DNA from: an uncultured Zoogloea sp.
GTDB lineage: Bacteria; Pseudomonadota; Gammaproteobacteria; Burkholderiales; Rhodocyclaceae
DNA length: 8,042 bases
Direction: 5' to 3'
Assembly: GCA_937967645.1 (NCBI GenBank)
Contig: CALBTT010000077.1
Span: 1 to 8,042, forward strand
Shown: piece after piece, positions 1-5,852 of the stretch
Layout: each line of letters starts with the position of its first letter
Position numbering within the stretch: the first letter of the stretch is position 1
Program-made: the position numbers and the translations under genes
The notes under the pieces: generated by a model
Seen by the model: only the letters and a program-made list of their open reading frames with translations
Databases searched by the model: none
Told to the model about the DNA's origin: nothing

Positions 1-47
1 GAGATGGTGATTCGTGACTGGAGTTCAGACGTGTGCTCTTCCGATCT
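1..47. other. Illumina adapter left on the contig end (artefact)
   Basis: Bases 14-47 match the Illumina multiplexing Read 2 primer/adapter exactly, starting GTGACTGGAGTTC and ending GCTCTTCCGATCT. Bases 1-5 (GAGAT) match the end of the P7 sequence, and the 8 bases between (GGTGATTC, 6-13) sit where the i7 index is placed. The order P7 end, index, Read 2 primer is the standard library layout, so this is untrimmed library sequence, not genomic DNA. Real sequence starts at about base 48. Translating the adapter gives well-known artefact peptides: DWSSDVCSSDL on the plus strand and IGRAHV on the minus strand. The latter appears as a false C-terminus of the M23 peptidase. Confidence 0.98.
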
Positions 48-1026
48 CGTTGAGGTAGCTCGACACCCCCAGCGCACGCAGGTAATCCACCCACAGGGCG
101 CGGCTGCTCACCTTCACGATGTTGGTGTTCCACTCCGCGTCGGTGAACCGGCGCTTGGCCTCGGTGGAGAGCATTTCAGCGGGCGACATCGTTTCGTAGT
201 CGCCCAGAGGCGGCGACGGCAGCGAGCCGTAGCCGTCCGCGTCGTTGAGCACGTTCGCAATCGAGGTCGCACCCTTGGAGGCCGCCTGCAAGGCGTCGCC
301 GTTGGCTGCTGCCACCTGCACAGGATCGAACTGCGTGGTCGGCGGCACGCCCATCGGCGGTGCCGCGCCGAACAGCTTGTTGTACTGCGCCATCGTGTCG
401 CCACCCAGCACCGGATGCAGGCCATCGTTCTGGATCGGATACGTCTTGCAGAAGTACGGTGAAGGGTCGGTCGCGTAGCCAAAATCCTTCTTGCTGATCG
501 CGTTCGGCAACTGCGAGGGCTTAAACGCCGGATTCTTGGCAGCGTCAGCCGAGAACGTCTTGGCGCGGGCGTCATCCGAGTTCGGCACGCCGTAGACGAA
601 GTGCAGGTGGACTGCGCCACCCGGCTTCATGCCGGTGTTGCCCGAGAGGCCGATCTGCTGACCGGCCTGCACCTTGTCGCCCTCCTTCACAGAGATGGCA
701 GACAGGTGGTAGTAAATGGCGATCTGGCCGTTGTCGCGCTTAATCATGACCGTGTTACCGGCCGATCCGCGCAGCTTGGCCCAGATCACGGTGCCAGCCG
801 TCGTTGCATACAGCGGCGCTGCGGTGCCGCTGGTAGAGAAGTCGAGGCCATCGTGCATGTGAGGCTTGGCGTTGCCCGAACCGAAGTTCGCGGCCCCACC
901 CTCACGGAACTTGCCGAAGCGGCCAGACACTTGCTCTTTGCTCGTCGGCGACACCATGCAGGTATCCGCCACTGCCGTCGCCGACGCCCCGGCGAGCAGG
1001 GCGAGCACCATCACACGGTTCATCAT
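48..1026 (-). CDS. Secreted M23 (LytM-type) metallopeptidase, 3' end missing
   Basis: Predicted zinc endopeptidase that cuts peptide cross-links of peptidoglycan in the periplasm. Numbering from ATG 1026: signal peptide 1-20 (MMNRV, hydrophobic core, AVA before DT). M23 domain about 30-150 with the full metal and catalytic set: H58-x3-D62 (in HMHDGLDF), H107 (YYHLS) and H140-x-H142 (HLHF). A C-terminal extension from about 195 ends with a module (281-326) that resembles the C-terminal part of the two proteins encoded just upstream (W299, R309, V313-D314). ATG 1026 is preferred over a GTG at 1041 because it follows GAGGGG by 7 nt and places the signal peptide at the N-terminus; ATG 1023 is also possible. 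It starts 11 bp after the previous gene. Residue 326 (Asn, bases 49-51) is the last genomic one; the apparent end EIGRAHV and its stop lie in adapter. In conjugation systems such enzymes locally open the wall for the transfer channel; that role here is inferred from context. Confidence 0.9.
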
Positions 1027-1033
1027 CGCCTTA

Positions 1034-1039
1034 CCCCTC
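1034..1039 (-). promoter_or_regulatory. Shine-Dalgarno of the M23 gene
   Basis: On the minus strand GAGGGG is followed by TAAGGCG and then ATGATG. The site overlaps the TGA stop (1038-1040) of the upstream 386-residue protein, which suggests translational coupling. It supports ATG 1026 rather than the upstream GTG at 1041, which would add five residues ahead of the signal peptide. Confidence 0.65.
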
Positions 1040-2198
1040 ACTTGATTTGGCTCTTCACGTCCTGACGGGTCGCCTGCATTGCGGCGGCGTTAGCACGCTC
1101 CGACTGCTTGCGCATCTCGCCAGCAACCATCGTGGCAAGATTCGCTTCCATGCGCTCGTACTGCCGGTACTGGCGTTCGAGCAACACGAGGTCAAGCGCC
1201 TTGACCTTGAGCATTTCCACCAGCAAGCCGCGACTGTTCTGGCCTGCCATCGTCTTGTTCCAAGACTCGTACTCGGGCGTATTGCCGAGGTAGCGCTTGA
1301 CCTCGCGGTCAACGCGCACGGCCATCGGGATGTCGCTACCGCTGTGCGACGAGTCGATGCCGCTGTACTCGATCTGGAGTTCCTTGAACGAGGCCAGCGC
1401 GGGCGACATCAACGCATCCTTCTGAGCCTTCGCCAGCGCGTAGGTCGCCGCAGCAGGCGTGTTCGCCGCGCTCTGCGGCACCGGGGCGTCAGGCAGCGGC
1501 ACAACGTTGTTGACGAAGGCGACCTTGGCCTTGTACAGCGCCTCGCTCTCCATCACCGGCTCGAACAGCGTGGCGACGTTGAGCGACTTGCCCGCCATCG
1601 CACCCACCGAAGAACACATGCCCGCGTTCACCTGATCCTGCGTGCAGAAGTTGTCGCGGTGATCCTTCGCCATCTGCGACAGCGCCTGACTCGGATCGAC
1701 GTACTTGCCGGGCGCAGCGACCACTTCGGACATCATCCGGGTGCGGCGCTCTTCGCCCATCTCCGCTTCGCGGTTCGCCATCAGGTTGCGGCCAGCGTAA
1801 ACCAAGCAAGGCTGAAAGCCCTGACCGAACTCGCCGCCGTACTCGAAGCGTGCCTGCTTGACGCGCTCGGTCTGGGCCAGCACGTTCAGCGACTGGGCCG
1901 TCATCTGGGCGGCCGTGCGGTTCGCATCCGCGATCTGGTTGGCTGCAACGGCCTTCTGCTTGGTCAGCACCGCCACCGCCGAGTTGATGCGCTGGCTGTA
2001 CATCTCAAGCTCGGCAGACAGTGCCGCATCCACGGCCTGAATCGCCTCGTTGAGCGCCTGCGTCGAACTCTGGAACATCGGTTGCACGAAGTTCTCTTGG
2101 TACTGCGGCGGGCAGTAGAAGGCAAACGCCATCGTGGAGGTCAGCGCAATCGTCACGCCAATGACGATCTTGCGCTGCCGTAGGGTGTTCATTTCCAT
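1038..2198 (-). CDS. Secreted helical protein, tandem paralog C (386 aa)
   Basis: I cannot assign a named family. Signal peptide 1-26 (TLRQRK, hydrophobic stretch, AFA before FYCPP), so probably periplasmic or surface-exposed. The mature chain is rich in Ala, Gln and Met and looks largely helical. It has a TKQ motif at 79-81, GFQPCLV with C131, then NFC-x9-C (C185, C195), LFEP at 211-214, PDAPVPQSA at 236-244 and a C-terminal module with W313, SRGLLVE (322-328) and RQYRQYERMEANLA. All these marks recur in the next gene upstream (3363-2218), at identical positions through C195, so the two are clear paralogs. ATG 2198 lies 8 nt after GGGGAG; an in-frame ATG at 2192 is the alternative. It follows its paralog by 19 bp. 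The context suggests a structural component of the conjugative envelope assembly, for example a pilus-associated or mating-pair protein; that is inference. Confidence 0.85.
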   Translation of the reverse strand: MEMNTLRQRKIVIGVTIALTSTMAFAFYCPPQYQENFVQPMFQSSTQALNEAIQAVDAALSAELEMYSQRINSAVAVLTKQKAVAANQIADANRTAAQMTAQSLNVLAQTERVKQARFEYGGEFGQGFQPCLVYAGRNLMANREAEMGEERRTRMMSEVVAAPGKYVDPSQALSQMAKDHRDNFCTQDQVNAGMCSSVGAMAGKSLNVATLFEPVMESEALYKAKVAFVNNVVPLPDAPVPQSAANTPAAATYALAKAQKDALMSPALASFKELQIEYSGIDSSHSGSDIPMAVRVDREVKRYLGNTPEYESWNKTMAGQNSRGLLVEMLKVKALDLVLLERQYRQYERMEANLATMVAGEMRKQSERANAAAMQATRQDVKSQIK

Positions 2199-2206
2199 GT
2201 TGTGCT

Positions 2207-2212
2207 CTCCCC
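2207..2212 (-). promoter_or_regulatory. Shine-Dalgarno of paralog C
   Basis: Minus-strand GGGGAG sits 8 nt before ATG 2198 within the 19-bp gap between the two paralogous genes. The spacing suits ATG 2198; for ATG 2192 it would be 14 nt, which is less favourable. Confidence 0.65.
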
Positions 2213-2217
2213 TCGGC

Positions 2218-3363
2218 TCACTTGATGCCAGCGGCTGCGGTGTCCCGCATCATCTTTTCGTACTTGGCATCGACATTGGCCTTCGCGTCCTGCGCGGAGG
2301 CCATCGCCAGCGCAGCGAGGTTCATTTCCAGACGCTGGTTCTGCTGGTACTGCTTGTGATGCAGCCACACCTCAAGACCACTCATCTTGACTGCCTCAAC
2401 CATCAGGCCGCGTTCGCTCTGCGCGGTCAGCGTCGATGACCACTTCTGGGCTTCCTTGCCGCCGAAATACTGGTTCACGCGCAGCTTGAGCACTTCGTTG
2501 GGCGACTTGTTCTGCAAGTTCGCCGACTGGGTGTTCGCTGCCTGCACCATCGCCAAGCTGTAGGCCGGGATCGACAGCAAGGCATCCTTGCTGTTCTTCG
2601 CCAGCATGTACGCCTGACCCTGCGGGGTCATGCCCGCACTCTTCGGGATCGCCGCATCGGGCGCACCGATGACGTGCTGGATGTAGGCCGTCTGCGCCTG
2701 CTGCTTCAAGCTGCCCGGCTCGGTCGGCTCGAAGAGCAGCGCCGCATTCGTATCGCCACCCGGAAGCTGGCTCACGGAGCACAGCCCGGCATCAGCCTCG
2801 GCTTGCGAGCAGAACTTGGATCGGTGGTCGGCCAACCGCTGTGCCAACGCTGCGCCGGTCGAGTCCACCATGCGGCCCGGTGCGACATCGAGCGATGCGA
2901 CCGTGGCCGTGGCGGTAGCGCCCACCGTGTCGAAAGCCCCGTCCAGCGTGCGGTTCTGCGCGGCCACCAAGCACGGCTGATAGCCCTGCCCCGTCGCCGG
3001 GTTGAAGTCCAGATAGGCCCGTGTCACCTGATCGTTCTGCTTCTGTGCTCGCACCGCGTTCACAAGCTGCTCGGCCGAGTCCTTCGCACCATCCGAAACG
3101 ACGCCAGCGGCAAGCGACTCCTGCTTGGTCGCCACGGCAATCGCCGAGATCACCTGCTCGAACTTCGTTGCCATGTTGGTGCCGAAAGTCGAGCCGAAGG
3201 TGGTGATGTTGGTCGCCACGCTCGTCGTCATCTGGGCGATCTGCTGGATCGTCCACGACTCGGCAGGGCCGAAGCCGTACAGCGCAGCGCCCGCCGATCC
3301 TGTCACCACGCAGGCCGCGACGCCCACAGCCATCGGCGACCACTTGGGTTTTGTAAGTTTCAT
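2218..3363 (-). CDS. Secreted helical protein, tandem paralog B (381 aa)
   Basis: No named family recognised. Signal peptide about 1-26 (KLTKPK, hydrophobic core, SAGA before ALYGFG). The mature protein repeats the architecture of the downstream 386-residue protein: TKQ at 79-81, GYQPCLV with C131, KFC-x9-C (C185, C195), LFEP at 210-213, PDAAIPKSAGMTP at 235-247 and the C-terminal module with W308, RGLMVE (318-323) and KQYQQNQRLEMNLAALA. From the TKQ motif through C195 the two proteins need no net gap, which is strong evidence of duplication. The start is fixed by the signal peptide and by GGGGAA 6 nt upstream. The gene begins 2 bp after the stop of the 256-residue protein, so translation is likely coupled. 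The hydrophilic helical C-terminus with regularly placed Gln, Met and Leu could mediate oligomer contacts. A VirB5-like minor-pilin role is conceivable because of size and helicity, but I see no diagnostic motif. Confidence 0.85.
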   Translation of the reverse strand: MKLTKPKWSPMAVGVAACVVTGSAGAALYGFGPAESWTIQQIAQMTTSVATNITTFGSTFGTNMATKFEQVISAIAVATKQESLAAGVVSDGAKDSAEQLVNAVRAQKQNDQVTRAYLDFNPATGQGYQPCLVAAQNRTLDGAFDTVGATATATVASLDVAPGRMVDSTGAALAQRLADHRSKFCSQAEADAGLCSVSQLPGGDTNAALLFEPTEPGSLKQQAQTAYIQHVIGAPDAAIPKSAGMTPQGQAYMLAKNSKDALLSIPAYSLAMVQAANTQSANLQNKSPNEVLKLRVNQYFGGKEAQKWSSTLTAQSERGLMVEAVKMSGLEVWLHHKQYQQNQRLEMNLAALAMASAQDAKANVDAKYEKMMRDTAAAGIK

Positions 3364-3365
3364 TG

Positions 3366-4136
3366 TTAGTTCCCCGTCAGCATCGGAACGCGACGTTCCA
3401 GCACTTGACCAACGAAGGCGTCAGCCGCCATCGTCCCCACAGCCGCAAGCGCAAGCTGCTGCGACGCCGCAGCAGCACATGCCTTCGACTTGCAATCCAG
3501 CGCAGCAGGTGCCCGCACATCGGCCACCATCGCCGCGTAGGCGTAGCCCGCCAGTTCCCCCTCGGCAGGCAAGGTGCGCTCACCAAACGCCCCGCCATAG
3601 TTGGAATCCCAGCCCTGCATCCCGTTGGCCTTCAACTCGCACATGCCCGACTTGGCCTCGCCAATCGTGCAGTAGGAGTCCTTGCGTAGCGCGATGCGCT
3701 CGCGCTCGGCGTGGCCCTTGTCGGCCACGCGGGTCGAAGCGAAGGTGCCCATCAGCTTCGAGCGGTCGAACGACACCTGCGACCATGCCTCGACCTGCAT
3801 CGAGGCGGCCTTCTGCGCCGTGCATTTGATGGTCACGGGCTGGCCGAAGTTGGCATCAACCGACATGATCGCGTTGCCCACACGCTCAGACATCGAGATT
3901 GCCCCCATCGCCGTCGCAAGCTGCTGCTGCGAGGTCTGGATCGACTGGGCCTGCTGGTTAGCAGACACCGAGGTCTGCTTGGTGGTCACGGCCCAAGCGG
4001 ACAACTCGGACTGCATCGTCTGGATGAACTGCAACACCGACTGCCACGAGAACGCCTGAGCACTCGGCGAGGCCAGCAGGAGGGCGTAGCCCATCACCAC
4101 CACGCCGAGGCTCTTCACAAGCTGCTTGTCCGCCAT
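3366..4136 (-). CDS. Secreted protein, short tandem paralog A (256 aa)
   Basis: Signal peptide 1-28 (ADKQLVK, hydrophobic core, AQA before FSWQ). This is a shorter and more divergent relative of the next two genes. It keeps TKQ (52-54), a Cys after a GQP-type segment (NFGQPVTIKC, C105), and SYC-x9-C (C156, C166) preceded by a basic stretch, as in the others. Spacings are nearly the same (TKQ to first Cys 51 versus 50 residues; last Cys pair 10 apart in all three). It ends soon after the region matching LFEP and lacks the W...RGL-V-E module. It adds its own DCKSKAC (C215, C220). The reading frame stays open upstream to 4244, but that would run into the previous gene and bury the signal peptide; ATG 4136 has a strong Shine-Dalgarno (AAGGAG, 6 nt). 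The function is unknown; its place suggests an envelope subunit acting with its paralogs. Confidence 0.85.
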   Translation of the reverse strand: MADKQLVKSLGVVVMGYALLLASPSAQAFSWQSVLQFIQTMQSELSAWAVTTKQTSVSANQQAQSIQTSQQQLATAMGAISMSERVGNAIMSVDANFGQPVTIKCTAQKAASMQVEAWSQVSFDRSKLMGTFASTRVADKGHAERERIALRKDSYCTIGEAKSGMCELKANGMQGWDSNYGGAFGERTLPAEGELAGYAYAAMVADVRAPAALDCKSKACAAAASQQLALAAVGTMAADAFVGQVLERRVPMLTGN

Positions 4137-4142
4137 CGCCGT

Positions 4143-4148
4143 CTCCTT
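4143..4148 (-). promoter_or_regulatory. Shine-Dalgarno of paralog A
   Basis: Minus-strand AAGGAG, 6 nt before ATG 4136, is the strongest ribosome binding site in the window. It overlaps the TAA stop (4147-4149) of the upstream coiled-coil protein, so the two genes are probably translationally coupled. It decides the start at 4136 over the open frame extending to 4244. Confidence 0.75.
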
Positions 4149-5256
4149 ACTTGTTCGAGAACAAGTTGGACACGCCCGACCACCAGCTTTCGTTCGACGC
4201 TGTGGACGACTTCGCAGCCACTGCCTGCGGCTGCGCCATGACACTCTGACCGCTGACTGTCGGCGCGCTGTAGCTACCGCTCTGCGTGACGACTTGGCTC
4301 AACTGGGTCTGCAACGAGATCAGCGTCGCTTGGTCAGCGGCAAGCTGCTGCTGGGCCGCCTGCAAGGCCGCGAACGCACCAGAGCAGTCGTTGTCCCAGC
4401 CGCCCGTGCAACTGTTGTAGGCGTTCTGCGCGTTCTGCAAATTCATCTGATCCTGATTGATCTTGATTTGCTGATTCGCGATCTGCTGGGTCAGTGCATT
4501 GATCTGGGCCGTGTTGTTGTTCAGCCCACTTTGATCGCCACCAGAACCGTCGAACGTGGTCTGGTTGGAGCCGAACGGATTGGTGTTGGCCGTATAACTG
4601 CCACCCGCCGAACCGTGATACTGACTCCCCAGTTGCGGGTCGATGCTGCTCATTGCGCCGCCGATGGCGCTGTTCGCCATGCCGTTGATGTCGGTGAAGC
4701 CCTGCAACTGATTGATCTGGCCGATGGCCTGATTGATCGGCGTCGTCACCATGCCCGTCACCTTGTTGACGGCCGTACACACCTTCTTCTGCGCGTACTT
4801 GAGCACGGCGTCCTGCGCCGCCGACAGGATCGAGGCTAGCGACGGGATCGAGAACGACAGGTCGAAAATCTGGCCGATGGACGAGAAGCAGTCGCTGTTC
4901 ACGTCGAACAGGCTCTCGACGTTCGGCGTGGCCGAGGCCATCTGGCTGTGGACGTTCATGGCCGTCGAGATCGCCGCGCCAATCGTGCCTGCCGAGCCGT
5001 TGGCGCAGTCGGTGGCCTCCTGATTGATCGCTGCCGCGACCACCGAGTCCTGCTGCGAGATCAGGGCCGATCCCGACCCGGAACCCGAACCGCCAGTGGA
5101 GAAGAGGCCCGAGAACCAGCCGCCGCTGCCGCTGGTCTGGGCCGTCGCCAATGCGGACATCATGATCGTCACACCGATGAGCACACCACCGACCGTCTTG
5201 CGGTCAAACGTGCCCCGGACGGCGGAAGCGACCTGATTCAAACGTGCCTTACTCAT
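4147..5256 (-). CDS. Exported coiled-coil protein of the transfer cluster (369 aa)
   Basis: I do not recognise the family. From ATG 5256: a basic N-terminal stretch of about 20 residues, a hydrophobic segment 22-36 and a likely signal-peptidase site after ALATA39. A Gly/Ser-rich linker carries WFSGLF (47-52). A domain at about 65-205 has four Cys (C84, C123, C160 and its surroundings) with helical segments such as IPSLASILSAAQDAVLKYAQKKVC. A Gln/Asn/Leu-rich probable coiled coil spans about 245-325, interrupted by CTGGWDNDC (283-291), which could form a disulfide loop. The C-terminus ends SWWSGVSNLFSNK. The frame is open to 5388, but the extra 44 residues lie inside the preceding gene and lack signal-peptide character. 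ATG 5256 has GGGGAG 8 nt upstream and overlaps the previous stop by 8 bp. In Legionella, icmW is followed by icmX, encoding an exported protein; the order is similar here, but I see no sequence proof of IcmX homology. Confidence 0.82.
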   Translation of the reverse strand: MSKARLNQVASAVRGTFDRKTVGGVLIGVTIMMSALATAQTSGSGGWFSGLFSTGGSGSGSGSALISQQDSVVAAAINQEATDCANGSAGTIGAAISTAMNVHSQMASATPNVESLFDVNSDCFSSIGQIFDLSFSIPSLASILSAAQDAVLKYAQKKVCTAVNKVTGMVTTPINQAIGQINQLQGFTDINGMANSAIGGAMSSIDPQLGSQYHGSAGGSYTANTNPFGSNQTTFDGSGGDQSGLNNNTAQINALTQQIANQQIKINQDQMNLQNAQNAYNSCTGGWDNDCSGAFAALQAAQQQLAADQATLISLQTQLSQVVTQSGSYSAPTVSGQSVMAQPQAVAAKSSTASNESWWSGVSNLFSNK

Positions 5257-5776
5257 CTGTGTAGCTCCCCATGATGGAAACGATGCGATGCAGCCGCTTG
5301 CCGGAGAAAATCTCTCCGAGCAGCCGCGCCTTGCTGAATGCCTCGAAGCGCCGCCTGATCGCGACCAGATTGGGGTCAGTGCCCCCATCGGACTCGATCA
5401 GGAAGGCAAGGCCATCGAGGAAGTCAGGGTTGTTTTGGGACACGTACCGGATCAGGTACATGCAACGTGTCGTCGTTAGGTGCGCGAGCACTTCTGCGAA
5501 CTCTCGCGGCACGCGATGCAAGACCTCCGACGATGCCGCGACGAAGCGCGACAGGTCTTGCAAGTACAACTGGATGTCGAACGCCTGCGGCGAGGTCATC
5601 TCGTTAAAGTCCACGGCCCACTTGTCCAGCCGATCAAGCGCCAAAAGGAAGGTCAGGAGTTGCCCCCGCCTTCCGCTGGCTACAAAGTGCTGGAATACCC
5701 CGTGCGCCGTCAGATCAAGTTCATCTATCTGAGGGATCGGGACATCCGCAAGGGATGGTTGATCCGTCTCTGCCAT
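5249..5776 (-). CDS. IcmW-like small cytosolic protein (type IVB secretion adaptor candidate)
   Basis: A 175-residue protein without signal peptide or membrane segment, predicted to be mostly helical. From memory of Legionella IcmW (about 151 residues), it shares the overall layout. There is a segment LLTFLLALDRLDKWAVDFNE (40-59) comparable to the IcmW region with ITFM...ENW-x-LD, a central helix with TTTRCMYLIRYVSQNNP (101-117), and a C-terminal block in which DPN...RRRFEAFSKARLLGEIFSGKRL (134-162) matches the IcmW pattern DPA...RRN..FERLRLLSRVF..RL. IcmW partners IcmS, binds effectors and docks on the coupling protein DotL. Here it would be an adaptor of a conjugative I-type system. ATG 5776 lies 8 nt after GGCGGA, a moderate Shine-Dalgarno; its stop overlaps the next gene's start. 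The gene is certain; the IcmW assignment is a remote similarity seen by eye. The alternative is an unrelated helical accessory protein. Confidence 0.55.
   Translation of the reverse strand: MAETDQPSLADVPIPQIDELDLTAHGVFQHFVASGRRGQLLTFLLALDRLDKWAVDFNEMTSPQAFDIQLYLQDLSRFVAASSEVLHRVPREFAEVLAHLTTTRCMYLIRYVSQNNPDFLDGLAFLIESDGGTDPNLVAIRRRFEAFSKARLLGEIFSGKRLHRIVSIMGSYTDE
5265..5270 (-). promoter_or_regulatory. Shine-Dalgarno of the coiled-coil protein gene
   Basis: Minus-strand GGGGAG lies 8 nt before ATG 5256, inside the last codons of the IcmW-like gene. It decides the start of the 369-residue protein over upstream in-frame starts as far as 5388. Confidence 0.65.
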
Positions 5777-5784
5777 GCAAAATA

Positions 5785-5790
5785 TCCGCC
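5785..5790 (-). promoter_or_regulatory. Probable Shine-Dalgarno of the IcmW-like gene
   Basis: Minus-strand GGCGGA is placed 8 nt before ATG 5776. It is weaker than the other ribosome binding sites in this cluster, which may fit a protein needed in small amounts. Confidence 0.4.
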
Positions 5791-5808
5791 GTTAACTGCG
5801 TAAATCGT

Positions 5809-5837
5809 ATTGTCACCCAAAAAAAGTCCAACGACAA
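5809..5837 (-). promoter_or_regulatory. Candidate sigma70-type promoter ahead of the transfer genes
   Basis: The only appreciable gap between genes here is 5777-5852. On the minus strand it is AT-richer than its surroundings and contains TTGTCG (5832-5837), a 17-bp spacer, and GACAAT (5809-5814). Each box matches the -35 and -10 consensus at 4 of 6 positions. A start about 7 nt downstream would give a 5' leader of roughly 25 nt before ATG 5776. An overlapping pair TTGGAC, 16 bp, TACGAT is an alternative. The spacer holds a run of seven T. The placement between the helicase and the operon is sensible, but the boxes are weak. Confidence 0.3.
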
Positions 5838-5852
5838 GTTTCTGACAAATCG

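Noticed and set aside
4..462. Plus-strand open frame starting MVIRDWSSDVCSSDL
   Set aside because: Its start is adapter sequence and the rest is antisense to the M23 peptidase gene.
1047..2183. Long plus-strand open frame (378 codons) opposite the 386-residue gene
   Set aside because: It is rich in Arg, His and Leu with no signal or motif, as expected for the antisense of a GC-rich Ala/Gln-rich gene. The minus-strand frame has paralogs, a signal peptide and a ribosome binding site.
4137..4244. N-terminal extension of the 256-residue protein to 4244
   Set aside because: The added Arg-rich residues are antisense-like translation of the previous gene's 3' end in another frame, and a strong AAGGAG precedes ATG 4136.
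5257..5388. N-terminal extension of the coiled-coil protein to 5388
   Set aside because: It would overlap 140 bp of the IcmW-like gene and place 44 non-signal residues ahead of a good signal peptide. ATG 5256 has its own Shine-Dalgarno.
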